Source: Alphaproteobacteria bacterium
GTDB lineage: Bacteria; Pseudomonadota; Alphaproteobacteria; Caulobacterales; Caulobacteraceae
NCBI GenBank assembly: GCA_028869395.1
Contig: JAGWSE010000099.1
Coordinates: forward strand, 1-13,189
Direction: 5' to 3'
Length of the DNA stretch: 13,189 bases
Shown here: positions 5,702 to 13,189 of the stretch, one piece after another
How positions within the stretch are numbered: the first letter of the stretch is position 1
Layout of the letters: the number at the start of each line of letters is the position of its first letter
Translations under genes and position numbers: made by a program
Notes under the pieces: generated by a model
Seen by the model: only the letters and a program-made list of their open reading frames with translations
Told to the model about the DNA's origin: nothing
The model's database searches: none

Positions 5702-8398
5702 ATGAACCTACGTCGGCGCATCTTGGTGGCCTCGGTGAGCGCGGCGGCCTTGGCCGGCCTCGCCGCCGGCCCGGCGCTCGCCGCGGACCCGACGGCCTCG
5801 GTGAGCGAGGTCGTTGTCACCGGCATCCGCGAGTCGCTGCAACGGGCCATCGCCATCAAGAAGCAGAGCCTCGACCAGGTGGACGCCATCTCGGCGGAGG
5901 ACATCGGCAAGTTGCCGGACAAGAACGTGGCCGACGCCCTGCAGCGGATCCCGGGCGTGAACACGGTCTCGGCGGCGAGCGGCGAGGGGGGCTTCGACGA
6001 GAACGACCGCGTGTCGATCCGTGGCACCTCGCCCAGCCTCACCCAGGTGACGGTCGACGGCCACGCGATCTCCACCGGCGACTGGTTCATCCTGGACCAG
6101 TTCTCGACGGTGGGCCGCAGCGTCAGCTTCACCCTGCTGCCGGCCGAGATCGTCCAGTCCACCTCGGTCTACAAGACCCAGGACGCCTCCATGCTGGAGG
6201 GCGGCGTAGCCGGATCGGTGGACATCGTCACCCGCCGGCCGCTCAGCTTCGCCGACCCCGTGTCCTTCCAGGGCTCCGCGGAAGGCGCGTGGAACTCGCT
6301 CAGCAAGCAATGGAAGCCGCAGGTGAGCGGCCTGGTGGCGTGGCACGACGCGGACGACACCTTCGGCGTGCTGCTGCAGGGATTCCACGAGGAGCGCTCT
6401 GTCGAGCGGTTCGGGCAGGAGACCCTCGGCTACACCCAGATCACCCCCGGCATGGTGACGGGCCAGCAGCACCCCGACCTGGTGGGCGTCTGGGCGCCGA
6501 CCCTGATCGGCTCGTCTCTGTTCCAGCAGGTGCGCAAGCGCAGCGGCGGCGATGCGGTGGTCCAGTGGCGGCCCAACGACAAGCTGGAGCTGCGCCTCGA
6601 CGGCTTCTACTCGAAGCTCAACGCCACCAACCACAACGACAACTACATGTACTGGGGCTCGAACGAGCTCGGCGTCAACTCGCCCACCAGCTACACCGTG
6701 AACGACAACACCCTGGTGGCGGCGAACTTCCCGCGCCTGTCCCCCGCCGGAACCCCGGTGAACGGGCTCATCGTGGACAACATCGTCCGCCCGGACGCCT
6801 CCGGGACCAGCTGGTACGTCAACCTCGACGGGGATTATCACGCCACCGACCGGCTCACCCTGCATGGGCAGGTCGGCTACACCCGCGGGATTGGCGACAC
6901 CCCGACCGAGCCCGCCTTCGAGGTGGATGGGGTGACGGGCGTCGCCTACGCCCCTTCCGGGAACGGCTTCGCCGTGAGCCCCGCCGATATCAACCCGCAG
7001 AGCCCGGTGGGGCTCGCCAACGACTGGGCCTGGAACGAGACCTTCCGCTCGGTTGACCAGGAGACCTACGGCAAGGTCGACGGCGACTACCGATGGGAAA
7101 ACGGGGCGCTCAAGGACATCGCCTTCGGCCTGCGCCTGGCCGATCACAAGCGGCAGGTGGACGGCTGGGACCGCGGCTGCTCGCTGGGGGCCAACGGCCA
7201 GTGCTGGACCACGCCGCCCATGCCGTTCTCGGCGACCAATCCCTCGTCCTACCCGAGCGGATACAACTCCGGCGCCCTCGACATCCCCGGCCTGCTCGTG
7301 CCGATCGCCGGTGACCCGGGGACCATCGAGAACATCCTCAACGGGATCAACGACGGGGTGCACGGCCCCATTTCCTCGATCAAGCAGGCCGTCAACTACT
7401 ACTGGCCCGGCGCCTTCAAGGTGACCGAGCGTGACCTTGCCGGCTACGTGATGGCGCGGCTCGAGGGCGACGGCTGGCGCGGCAACGTCGGCGTGCGCGT
7501 GGTCGACACCAAGGAGAACGCCTACGTCAACATCTCGGACCCGGCCGGGACCCACCCAGGCGACATCCTGACATCGGCCTACGGCGCCTACTACGTGGAC
7601 AAGGTGAGCCACGACTACCTGGACATCCTGCCCAGCGTGAACCTGATGCTGGACCTCAGCCCGACCGTGTTCCTGCGGTTCTCGGCCGCCGAGACCATGT
7701 CGCGGCCGGACTTCAGCGCGCTGGGGGGCACCGTCTCGCTCACCGACACCAACCTCACCGGCAACGGCGGCGATCCGGACCTGCGGCCGATCAAGGCGGC
7801 GGTCTACGACGCGGCGGTGGAGTGGTACTACGCGCCCACCTCGCTGGCGGCGGTGAGCGTCTTCTATGACGATCTGTCGTCGTACGTCAGCTACGGGGTG
7901 TCCAACGGGACCTACTTCAGCCAGTTCTACAACGCCTACAAGACCTACTCGATCTCCTCGCCGGTCAACACCTCGGGCGAGGTGCGCGGCGTGGAGCTGC
8001 AGGTGCAGCAACCTCTGCCGCACGACTTCGGGTTGCAGGCGAACCTCACCTACCTGGAAGCCAAGGAAGCCGACGGCGCGCCCCTGGTGGGCTCCTCCAG
8101 GCTGACCTACAACCTCGTGGGCTACTACGAGAACAGCTGGCTGTCGGCGCGCCTCGCCTACACCTACCGGTCGCACTTCTTCGTGGGCCTGGACCGCAGC
8201 GCGGCCGAGAACCAGGACGACTACGGCTCGCTCGACGGCTCGATCGACGTGAAGGTCAGCCGCAACCTGTCGCTGACGCTTGACGCGCTGAACCTCACGA
8301 ACCAGCGGCTGAAGTACTACGCCCTGAACAAGAGCCAGCCGCGGGCGGTCTACGACAACGGCCGCCAGGTCTTCGTGGGCCTGCGCTTCAGGTACTGA
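5702..8398 (+). CDS. TonB-dependent outer-membrane receptor for GlcNAc/chito-oligosaccharides
   Basis: An 898-residue outer-membrane beta-barrel that imports a ligand using TonB energy. ATG at 5702 is chosen over the in-frame ATG at 5648: GGGGGAG at 5687-5693 gives 8-base spacing, and the protein then begins with a signal peptide (MNLRRRILVASVSAAALAGL, likely cleavage after ALA27). A Ton-box-like SEVVVTG follows (35-41). The plug (about 45-180) has AEDIGKLPDKNVADALQRIP (65-84), RVSIRG (103-108) and a GGVAGSVDIVTRRP end (167-180), the signature of the Xanthomonas/Caulobacter-type receptor family. SRPDFSALGG (667-676) is another family mark in the barrel, and the chain ends in aromatic FVGLRFRY. 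Cysteines occur only at 493 and 501, probably a disulfide in a surface loop. C. crescentus uses a receptor of this class for GlcNAc and chitin oligosaccharides. Divergence from nagR supports that substrate; the ligand is not readable from sequence. Confidence 0.92.
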   Translation: MNLRRRILVASVSAAALAGLAAGPALAADPTASVSEVVVTGIRESLQRAIAIKKQSLDQVDAISAEDIGKLPDKNVADALQRIPGVNTVSAASGEGGFDENDRVSIRGTSPSLTQVTVDGHAISTGDWFILDQFSTVGRSVSFTLLPAEIVQSTSVYKTQDASMLEGGVAGSVDIVTRRPLSFADPVSFQGSAEGAWNSLSKQWKPQVSGLVAWHDADDTFGVLLQGFHEERSVERFGQETLGYTQITPGMVTGQQHPDLVGVWAPTLIGSSLFQQVRKRSGGDAVVQWRPNDKLELRLDGFYSKLNATNHNDNYMYWGSNELGVNSPTSYTVNDNTLVAANFPRLSPAGTPVNGLIVDNIVRPDASGTSWYVNLDGDYHATDRLTLHGQVGYTRGIGDTPTEPAFEVDGVTGVAYAPSGNGFAVSPADINPQSPVGLANDWAWNETFRSVDQETYGKVDGDYRWENGALKDIAFGLRLADHKRQVDGWDRGCSLGANGQCWTTPPMPFSATNPSSYPSGYNSGALDIPGLLVPIAGDPGTIENILNGINDGVHGPISSIKQAVNYYWPGAFKVTERDLAGYVMARLEGDGWRGNVGVRVVDTKENAYVNISDPAGTHPGDILTSAYGAYYVDKVSHDYLDILPSVNLMLDLSPTVFLRFSAAETMSRPDFSALGGTVSLTDTNLTGNGGDPDLRPIKAAVYDAAVEWYYAPTSLAAVSVFYDDLSSYVSYGVSNGTYFSQFYNAYKTYSISSPVNTSGEVRGVELQVQQPLPHDFGLQANLTYLEAKEADGAPLVGSSRLTYNLVGYYENSWLSARLAYTYRSHFFVGLDRSAAENQDDYGSLDGSIDVKVSRNLSLTLDALNLTNQRLKYYALNKSQPRAVYDNGRQVFVGLRFRY

Positions 8399-8450
8399 AA
8401 TCCTCCCCGGGACATCCCGGATGCGCCCGCTTCCCCTGGGCGCGGACTGT
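8399..8450. other. Convergent spacer with two minor hairpins
   Basis: Just after the receptor stop, CCGGG (8407-8411) can pair with CCCGG (8416-8420) around a four-base loop, and GCGCCC (8423-8428) with GGGCGC (8438-8443) around nine bases. They precede the main terminator stem and may protect the 3' end or assist termination. No gene is seen here. Confidence 0.45.
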
Positions 8451-8486
8451 GAGCGGAGCGGCCCGGCCGCTCCGCTCGCCTTGTTT
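8451..8486 (+). terminator. Strong stem-loop terminator after the receptor gene
   Basis: GAGCGGAGCGGC (8451-8462) pairs perfectly with GCCGCTCCGCTC (8466-8477), a 12-bp stem with a 3-base loop. It is followed on the plus strand by gcc and then TTGTTT (8481-8486), a short T-rich run consistent with intrinsic termination of the receptor transcript. The same stem faces the opposing sulfotransferase gene, whose stop is at 8486-8488, but no T-run follows on that strand, so its effect there is less certain. Confidence 0.75.
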
Positions 8487-9985
8487 CAGGCGGCGGGATA
8501 GCCGTAACGGGCGATCCAGGGTGCGAGCGCCGGGAGCACGGGCGCAAGCTCGGCTGCGTACCGCCTCCAGCGGGCCACCCCCTTGCGGTTCACCCCCTCG
8601 CGCACCTGCGCGGCGCTGGGCGTCCTGACGCTGCGGTCGCGGGCGGTGGCGGCGGGGTCAGCCATGCGCGGGTCCCAGGCGAGGCCGAGCCGGTCGCAGA
8701 TCCGCCTGAGACCCTCCGGGACGTCCTCGAGGAGCTTCTCGTGCCTGATCTCCGTGACCTCGAGCGGCAGGATCCGGCGGTAGGCATCCGCCAGGGCCAT
8801 GGCGGCGTCGTAGGCGCCCGCGGCCTCGGCCAGCTCGGTGAAAGCGTAGGTCAGGGCGTTCATCTGGAAGTCCTGCCGGAAACAGCTCAGCACCACGTCG
8901 CGGGGATCGCGCAGAGCGAAGAGCACCCTGGCGGATGGGAAGAGCTTGGCGACCAGTGGCAGGTCCTCCGTCCCGGCGGGCGCCTTGTCGAGGAAGACGC
9001 GGCCGGCGGGATCGACCCCGCGGCTCCTGACCTCGGTCCAGTAGGCTTCGCGCCAGGCCGCCGCTTCGGCGCTGTCCAGCGCGGCGAGGCGCCTGAGCCC
9101 TTCAGGGTCCGCCAGGAATTCCGCGTGGGCCGACGCCAGGGTGGGCGCCTCTTCCAGGCTCACCACCTCCGGCGCGCCCGCCAGCGCCAGCTCCAGCAGC
9201 GTCGTTCCCGAGCGCGGGAAGCCCACCAGGAACACGTGGATGCTGGGGTCACGTGGCGAGGCGGCGGCCTGGGGCGCCTGGCGCCAGGGGGCGGCGTCGG
9301 CCGCCCGGAACCAGGCCTCCAGGCGGCGGAACCGCGCTGTGACGCTCTCGCGGCCAGCGGCGCGCTCGGCGTAGAGCGCCCGCTGGATGGCCTTGCCCTG
9401 GGCCGCCGCCGCGAAGGCCTGGGACGCCTTTCCCAGCCGGTCCAGGATGTCGCCGAGCCGGAGCAGCGCGCCGGCTTTCTGCGCCGGGGAGACGCGCGGG
9501 TCGACGGCGACCGCCTCGAGCGTCCGCCGCGCCGCCTCGAGGTCGCCCCGGCCGGCCGAGGTCTCCGCCGAGAGCCACTCGAGGTCGGGGCGGTCAGGGG
9601 CCAGAGACCGCAGCCGCTCGAGCAGAGCCTCCGCCTCAGCCCAACGGCCGTCTTCGACGGCGAGACGGGCCAGACCGAAGGCGGCGCCGAAGTGCCCAGG
9701 CGCCCGGGCGAGAGCCGCGTGCAGGCGGTCTCTCGCCGCGTCCACGCGGCTGAGGCCCAGCAGGACCTGTCCCGCCATGCAGAGCAGGTCCGGATCGCCC
9801 GGACATGCGGCGAGGCCCGCCTCGCTCGCCGCCAGCGCCGCCTCGAGGCGCTCTGCGGCGAGCTGAGCCTGTACAAGCCTCACCCAGGCCGCGGGCGCGC
9901 GCGGATGGGCGCGCGCCTCGGCGCTCGCCGCGGCGATGGCCTCTGCGAAGCGTCCCGCCCGGAGCAGGGCCGTCAGTCGATCCAA
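8486..9985 (-). CDS. TPR-repeat sulfotransferase fusion protein
   Basis: A 499-residue protein joining N-terminal TPR-like helical repeats (about 1-205; repeating A-x2-L-x7-A patterns around 35-60, 66-96, 101-131, 135-162 and 173-200) to a sulfotransferase domain (about 247-499). The PAPS-binding 5'-phosphosulfate loop is VGFPRSGTTLLE (254-265). The 3'-phosphate-binding region is LRDPRDVVLSCFRQ (358-371). The C-terminal VREGVNRKGVARWRRYA (461-477) is typical of this TPR-linked bacterial group. It should transfer sulfate from PAPS to an unknown acceptor, such as a glycan, lipid or protein tyrosine; TPRs may hold the acceptor. No signal peptide is seen. The start is TTG at 9985-9983, weakly supported by GGGAAGA 5 bases upstream; no in-frame ATG or GTG was found near the repeats' beginning. 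Neighbours give no clear substrate. Domain calls are firm, the biological role unknown. Confidence 0.87.
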   Translation of the reverse strand: MDRLTALLRAGRFAEAIAAASAEARAHPRAPAAWVRLVQAQLAAERLEAALAASEAGLAACPGDPDLLCMAGQVLLGLSRVDAARDRLHAALARAPGHFGAAFGLARLAVEDGRWAEAEALLERLRSLAPDRPDLEWLSAETSAGRGDLEAARRTLEAVAVDPRVSPAQKAGALLRLGDILDRLGKASQAFAAAAQGKAIQRALYAERAAGRESVTARFRRLEAWFRAADAAPWRQAPQAAASPRDPSIHVFLVGFPRSGTTLLELALAGAPEVVSLEEAPTLASAHAEFLADPEGLRRLAALDSAEAAAWREAYWTEVRSRGVDPAGRVFLDKAPAGTEDLPLVAKLFPSARVLFALRDPRDVVLSCFRQDFQMNALTYAFTELAEAAGAYDAAMALADAYRRILPLEVTEIRHEKLLEDVPEGLRRICDRLGLAWDPRMADPAATARDRSVRTPSAAQVREGVNRKGVARWRRYAAELAPVLPALAPWIARYGYPAA

Positions 9986-10142
9986 CGAGGTCTTCCCGCG
10001 GTCTCCACAGCCCTATCTTGCAGACGGCCAGGCGCTTGGAAACCGGCGGGCGGGCGCGGCGGCGTCCATGAACGCGCCTGGCGGAGGCGGACGCATCGCG
10101 CCCGATGCGTGACCAGAGGTTGCGGGATCGCGGCGGTGGCGT
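9986..10142. other. Intergenic space between hybrid kinase and TPR-sulfotransferase
   Basis: 157 bases with no supported gene. ACGCATC (10091-10097) pairs with GATGCGT (10104-10110), a 7-bp stem with 6-base loop lying after the kinase stop on the minus strand, but no T-run follows, so a terminator is only possible. A perfect 9-bp inverted repeat, GCCAGGCGC (10027-10035) and GCGCCTGGC (10074-10082), spans a 38-base gap and could be a regulator site or a long-range stem upstream of the sulfotransferase start. No convincing -35/-10 pair was found. Confidence 0.4.
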
Positions 10143-11876
10143 TCAACCGCCCGCGCTCTGCGCCCGCCTCGCCGGTCCCGCGTCAGCGGTGTTGCGGTCC
10201 AGAGCGGCTGCGAGGGCGTCCATCAGGACGGCCATCTGCACGGGCTTGGCGACCACTGCGTCCATGCCGACGCGCACGTAGGCCTCGACCTGGTGGGGCA
10301 TGGCGTTCGCCGTCAGGCCGATGATCGGCACAGGTGGCAGCCCAAGGCGGCTCTCCCGCGCCCGGATCACCTGGACCGCCTCGAGGCCGTCCATCACGGG
10401 CATCTGCACGTCCATGAGGATTGCGTCCCAGACCCCGGCCTCGGCCGCAGAGGCGGCCTTCTCGCCGTCATCCACGAAGGTCGCCTCGATCCCGACGTGC
10501 TCGAGGAAGGCCTTCAGCACCGCGCGGTTCGTTTCATGGTCCTCGGCGACGAGGATCCGCACGCAACCGCCCACGGATGGCGCGGGCGGCGCGCGATCCT
10601 CGGGCTGTGCGGCGAGCGGCGGCTCGGTGGGTTCGAGCGGCAGGCGGACGCGGAACCGGGTTCCCTCGCCGAGTTCGCTCGCCACCTCTATGTCGCCGCC
10701 CATCAGGGTCGCCAGCTCGCGGCAGATCGCAAGGCCGAGGCCGCTGCCGCCGAACTTGCGCGTCGTGCTGGCGTCGGCCTGCACGAAGGCGCCGAACAGC
10801 TTGGCAACGGTTTCGGGGGACATGCCCGGACCCGTGTCCGAGACCATGATCGTCAGCCACGGCGCCTGGTAGCTGAGCTCAGCCTCCACGGCGCCGCGCT
10901 CCGTGAACTTGACCGCATTGCTCAGCAGGTTCGAGATGATCTGGCGGACGCGCACCGGATCGCCCCGCCACCAGCCCCGGGCCGACGGCGTCACCACGAC
11001 CTGCACCGTGAGGTCCTTCGAGGCGGCGAGGGACCGGAAGGAGTGCTGCAGGTCCCGGGCGAGCTCGCCGAGATCGATGCGCCCGTCCTCCAGGTCCAGC
11101 TTGCCCGCCTCGATCTTGGAATAGTCGAGCACGTCGTTGAGCAGCGCCATGAGGGCGGCGCCGGAGCGGCGGGCGACATCGAGGCGCTCGCGCTGGACAG
11201 GACTGAGCTCGCCCAGCGAAATGGCTTCGGCCATCCCAATGATGCCGTTGAGAGGCGTGCGGATCTCGTGGCTGATGTTGGCGAGGAAACGGCTCTTGGC
11301 CGCGCTCGCCTCCCGCGCCTCGGCGATGGCCGAAAGGCCCACGGCGCGAAGCACGTGCGTCGCGACGAGCAGCAGCACCGCGGCGGCGATGATGCCGCCG
11401 GCCTGAGAGAGCGAAGGGGTCGAGCCGGCCGCCCAGGCGGGCAGGGTGGCGCAGAGCAGCGCCGCCGGCGCGGCGCTCGCCAGGAATGCGGCGCGGGAGC
11501 TTCGGCTGGTCGCGGCGGCGTTCAGCAGGCCGCCCGCGAGGACCCAGCCTCCCGCGATCATCGTCCAGCCGTCCGCCGAGCGGACGCAGAGCACGCCCAT
11601 GGCGGCGAACACGGCGTTGGTCAGGAACAGCAGGCCGAGCAAGGGCGCCGCGGGAACCGGGACGCCGCGATCGGCGCGTCGCCCCGCCATGCCGCTGATC
11701 GCAAACTCCAGGCCTTGCAGGGCGTACCAGCACAGAAGCCAACCGCCCGAAACCCACCAGCCGACGCGCGAGCCCATCGCGAGGCCGACGCCCAGGCCGA
11801 TCAGAAGCCGCAGGCGCAGCTGTCGTCGGCGGCCAACGGCGGCCTGCACAAGCTCGTGGGAGGCGGGACGCCACAT
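10143..11876 (-). CDS. Membrane hybrid histidine kinase with C-terminal receiver
   Basis: A 577-residue inner-membrane sensor kinase. The N-terminal third (about 22-178) is hydrophobic with roughly six membrane segments (near 22-38, 42-60, 78-98, 105-122, 129-150, 159-178) and no recognisable periplasmic sensor domain, so it may sense within the membrane. The HisKA domain (about 193-260) has FLANISHEIRTPLNGIIG with phosphoacceptor H203. The ATPase domain (about 305-415) has NLLSNAVKF (N box, 316-324), DTGPGM (G1, 347-352), FGAFVQAD (F box, 361-368) and GGSGLGLAI (G2, 376-384). The receiver (about 439-560) has E445/D446, phosphorylation site D489 (LMDVQMPVMDG), T522 and K544. No histidine phosphotransfer domain or separate response regulator is nearby, so the phosphorelay partner is elsewhere. 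ATG at 11876-11874 lacks a Shine-Dalgarno; a TATCGT six bases before it could give a leaderless transcript. The ligand is unknown. Confidence 0.92.
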   Translation of the reverse strand: MWRPASHELVQAAVGRRRQLRLRLLIGLGVGLAMGSRVGWWVSGGWLLCWYALQGLEFAISGMAGRRADRGVPVPAAPLLGLLFLTNAVFAAMGVLCVRSADGWTMIAGGWVLAGGLLNAAATSRSSRAAFLASAAPAALLCATLPAWAAGSTPSLSQAGGIIAAAVLLLVATHVLRAVGLSAIAEAREASAAKSRFLANISHEIRTPLNGIIGMAEAISLGELSPVQRERLDVARRSGAALMALLNDVLDYSKIEAGKLDLEDGRIDLGELARDLQHSFRSLAASKDLTVQVVVTPSARGWWRGDPVRVRQIISNLLSNAVKFTERGAVEAELSYQAPWLTIMVSDTGPGMSPETVAKLFGAFVQADASTTRKFGGSGLGLAICRELATLMGGDIEVASELGEGTRFRVRLPLEPTEPPLAAQPEDRAPPAPSVGGCVRILVAEDHETNRAVLKAFLEHVGIEATFVDDGEKAASAAEAGVWDAILMDVQMPVMDGLEAVQVIRARESRLGLPPVPIIGLTANAMPHQVEAYVRVGMDAVVAKPVQMAVLMDALAAALDRNTADAGPARRAQSAGG

Positions 11877-12064
11877 GTCCGTACGATAGCCGGCGTGACT
11901 TTAAGGAAGCGTTCCGTGGGCGGCCCGTCCCGCAGCGGCTGGGGCGTGGCGAGCACCGCGGCTAGGGGCGCTCAGGGTGCAATCGCAGGCCGGCCAGAGG
12001 TCGACGAAGCCCCGCCCCGGCGGTGGCTGGCGTCTCGACCTGCCGCCAGAGACATCGAGCCGTT
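11877..12064. other. Intergenic space between GH36 gene and hybrid kinase
   Basis: 188 bases with no supported gene. CTGGCG (12027-12032) can pair with CGCCAG (12044-12049) shortly after the GH36 stop, without a T-run. Next to the kinase start, the minus strand reads TATCGT then six bases to ATG, a possible -10 element of a leaderless promoter; no matching -35 was found. Nothing else stands out. Confidence 0.35.
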
Positions 12065-13189
12065 CTACTGGGGGGCGAGATCCAGGCGGAATATGGCGAT
12101 GTCGCCGGCGCGCAGGATCGGCATGGGCAGGCCTGTGGCGGCGATCTCGCGTCCGCTCGCATGGATCGTCTCGCCCGCGACCAGGGCCGGAACCGACTTC
12201 ATCGTCACCAGCGGCCGCCTGGGGGGATTGAGCAGGCGGACGGCGTAGGCGGCGTCGGGATCCAGGCCCTTCAGCCGCAGGGGATCCATCCCGGCTGTCC
12301 GTGGGGTCTCGAGCTGCGCCACGCTGGCGACCGCGCCCTGCGCGCCCGCCATCATGAAGGCGACGGCGCCCGGATCGGGCGAAGTCTGACGCAACCTGCG
12401 GGCGCCCTCAAGAGCAGGTCGCAGCGCCTTGTAAAGGCGGATGAACCCGGCCAGCGCCTCCCGGTCCCGGTCCGAAAAGGCCCGAAGGTCGGCCTCGATC
12501 CCCATGTGGCCGAACAGCGCCGTCAGGGCCCGCAGCTCCAGGCTGGTCCGGCGGGCCGTCGTGTGGCTTGCGGCGGGGCCGACGTGGGCGCCCATCACCT
12601 CCGGCGGGAAGAAGATCGAGAACGCCGCCTGGATCGACTGGCGCTCGAGCGGATCGTTGCAGTCGGAGGTCCAGATGCGATCGGTCCGCCGCAGGATCTC
12701 GTAGTCGGCGCGGCCGCCTCCGGAGGCGCAGGATTCGATCTCCACCGTCGGATGGGCCGCGCGCAGGCGATCCATCAGGGCATAGACCGCCAGCACCTGA
12801 GCGCGGCTCGCCGGCCGTCCGCCGCTCGCCGGATGCGTCAGGTCCCGGTTCATGTCCCATTTCAGGTAGCCGATGGGGTGAGCCGAAAGCAGCGCGTCCA
12901 GCTGCCGGAAGATCGCCTCGGAGGCCTCGGACCGGGTGAGGTCGAGCACGTACTGCCCGCGCCCGAGCGGCTGGACCCGGCCGGGGTCCCCGAGGATCCA
13001 GTCGGGATGGGCGCGAAGCAGGTCGGAGTCCGCGTTGGCCATCTCCGGCTCGACCCACAGCCCGAATTCCAGGCCCTGGGCCCGAACATGGTCGACCAGC
13101 GGCCCGAGCCCCTGCGGATACTTGACCGGGTCGGGGGTCCAGTCGCCGAGCGAGGTGGTGTCGTCGTTGCGGCCCTTGAACCAGCCGTC
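12065..13189 (-). CDS. Alpha-galactosidase, GH36 family (5' end outside window)
   Basis: The frame is open from the window edge to TAG at 12067-12065, giving 374 visible residues, about the C-terminal half of a GH36 enzyme that hydrolyses terminal alpha-galactosides such as melibiose or raffinose. Numbering from the edge, DGWFKGRNDD (1-10) and LGDW (14-17) lie in the barrel, followed by GLWVEPEM (43-50), YLKWDMNRD with the nucleophile at D112, ESCASGGGR (152-160), and WTSDCND with the acid/base at D176. The C-terminal beta domain ends LKGLDPDAAYAVRLL then ASGREIAATGLP, as in GH36 proteins. The internal ATG at 13042 is the methionine of VEPEM and not a start. Whether the protein has a signal peptide cannot be seen. 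The next gene downstream is the hybrid kinase after 188 bases; a link between them is not evident. The family call is strong, the substrate inferred. Confidence 0.93.
   Translation of the reverse strand, partial: DGWFKGRNDDTTSLGDWTPDPVKYPQGLGPLVDHVRAQGLEFGLWVEPEMANADSDLLRAHPDWILGDPGRVQPLGRGQYVLDLTRSEASEAIFRQLDALLSAHPIGYLKWDMNRDLTHPASGGRPASRAQVLAVYALMDRLRAAHPTVEIESCASGGGRADYEILRRTDRIWTSDCNDPLERQSIQAAFSIFFPPEVMGAHVGPAASHTTARRTSLELRALTALFGHMGIEADLRAFSDRDREALAGFIRLYKALRPALEGARRLRQTSPDPGAVAFMMAGAQGAVASVAQLETPRTAGMDPLRLKGLDPDAAYAVRLLNPPRRPLVTMKSVPALVAGETIHASGREIAATGLPMPILRAGDIAIFRLDLAPQ

Noticed and set aside
5440..6162. Minus-strand frame spanning the divergent control region and the receptor start
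   Set aside because: It covers the AT-rich promoter region and reads antisense to the receptor signal peptide and plug; no domain seen and it would overlap nagR.
5708..8176. Long minus-strand open frame opposite the TonB-dependent receptor
   Set aside because: Val/Gly/Arg/His-rich low-complexity translation with no motif, fully antisense to a gene with intact family signatures.
10068..10112. Tiny plus-strand frame beginning ATGAACGCG in the spacer
   Set aside because: Only 14 codons, no ribosome binding site, and it overlaps the hairpin; no support as a gene.
10293..12248. Long plus-strand open frame across the hybrid kinase and beyond
   Set aside because: Antisense to a complete kinase and crosses into the GH36 gene; composition is that of a GC-driven shadow frame.

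Overview
The window is GC-rich DNA (about 70% by eye), densely packed, and looks like a chromosomal segment from a Caulobacterales alphaproteobacterium (Caulobacter/Phenylobacterium-like). This rests on the TonB-dependent receptor, which has the plug signature of the Xanthomonas/Caulobacter receptor family, on the N-acetylglucosamine (GlcNAc) gene set around it, and on frequent GTG/TTG starts. No tRNA, rRNA, CRISPR array, insertion sequence or phage gene was seen.

Region 1 (1-8398) is a chitin/GlcNAc utilisation locus built around a divergent control region at 5459-5701. Leftward on the minus strand runs a tight operon: a GntR/HutC-type repressor (nagR), an isomerising SIS-type glucosamine-6-phosphate deaminase (nagB-II), GlcNAc-6-phosphate deacetylase (nagA), a secreted GH20 beta-N-acetylhexosaminidase, and the first 28 codons of a PTS EIIA(Glc)-type protein cut by the window edge. 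Junctions are a 17-base gap, then overlaps of 1, 8 and 4 bases, so translational coupling is likely throughout. Rightward runs a TonB-dependent receptor with its own signal peptide. Together they describe a route: exported hexosaminidase trims chito-oligosaccharides, the receptor brings sugar across the outer membrane, a PTS phosphorylates GlcNAc on entry, NagA deacetylates GlcNAc-6-P, and NagB-II makes fructose-6-P and ammonia. NagR presumably controls both arms.

The receptor gene ends in a hairpin-rich 87-base convergent spacer holding a strong 12-bp stem terminator.

Region 2 (8486-13189) is all on the minus strand and functionally looser. In transcription order it holds the C-terminal half of a GH36 alpha-galactosidase (5' end outside the window), a membrane hybrid histidine kinase with its own receiver domain, and a TPR-sulfotransferase fusion with a TTG start. 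The gaps between them are 188 and 157 bases, so a single operon is not indicated.

I do not see a clearly undescribed system. The points most worth a second look are the four-cysteine C-terminal module of the hexosaminidase, the 12-bp in-frame repeats at two protein termini in the operon, the candidate dyad operator between nagR and the receptor, the orphan hybrid kinase, and the TPR-sulfotransferase.
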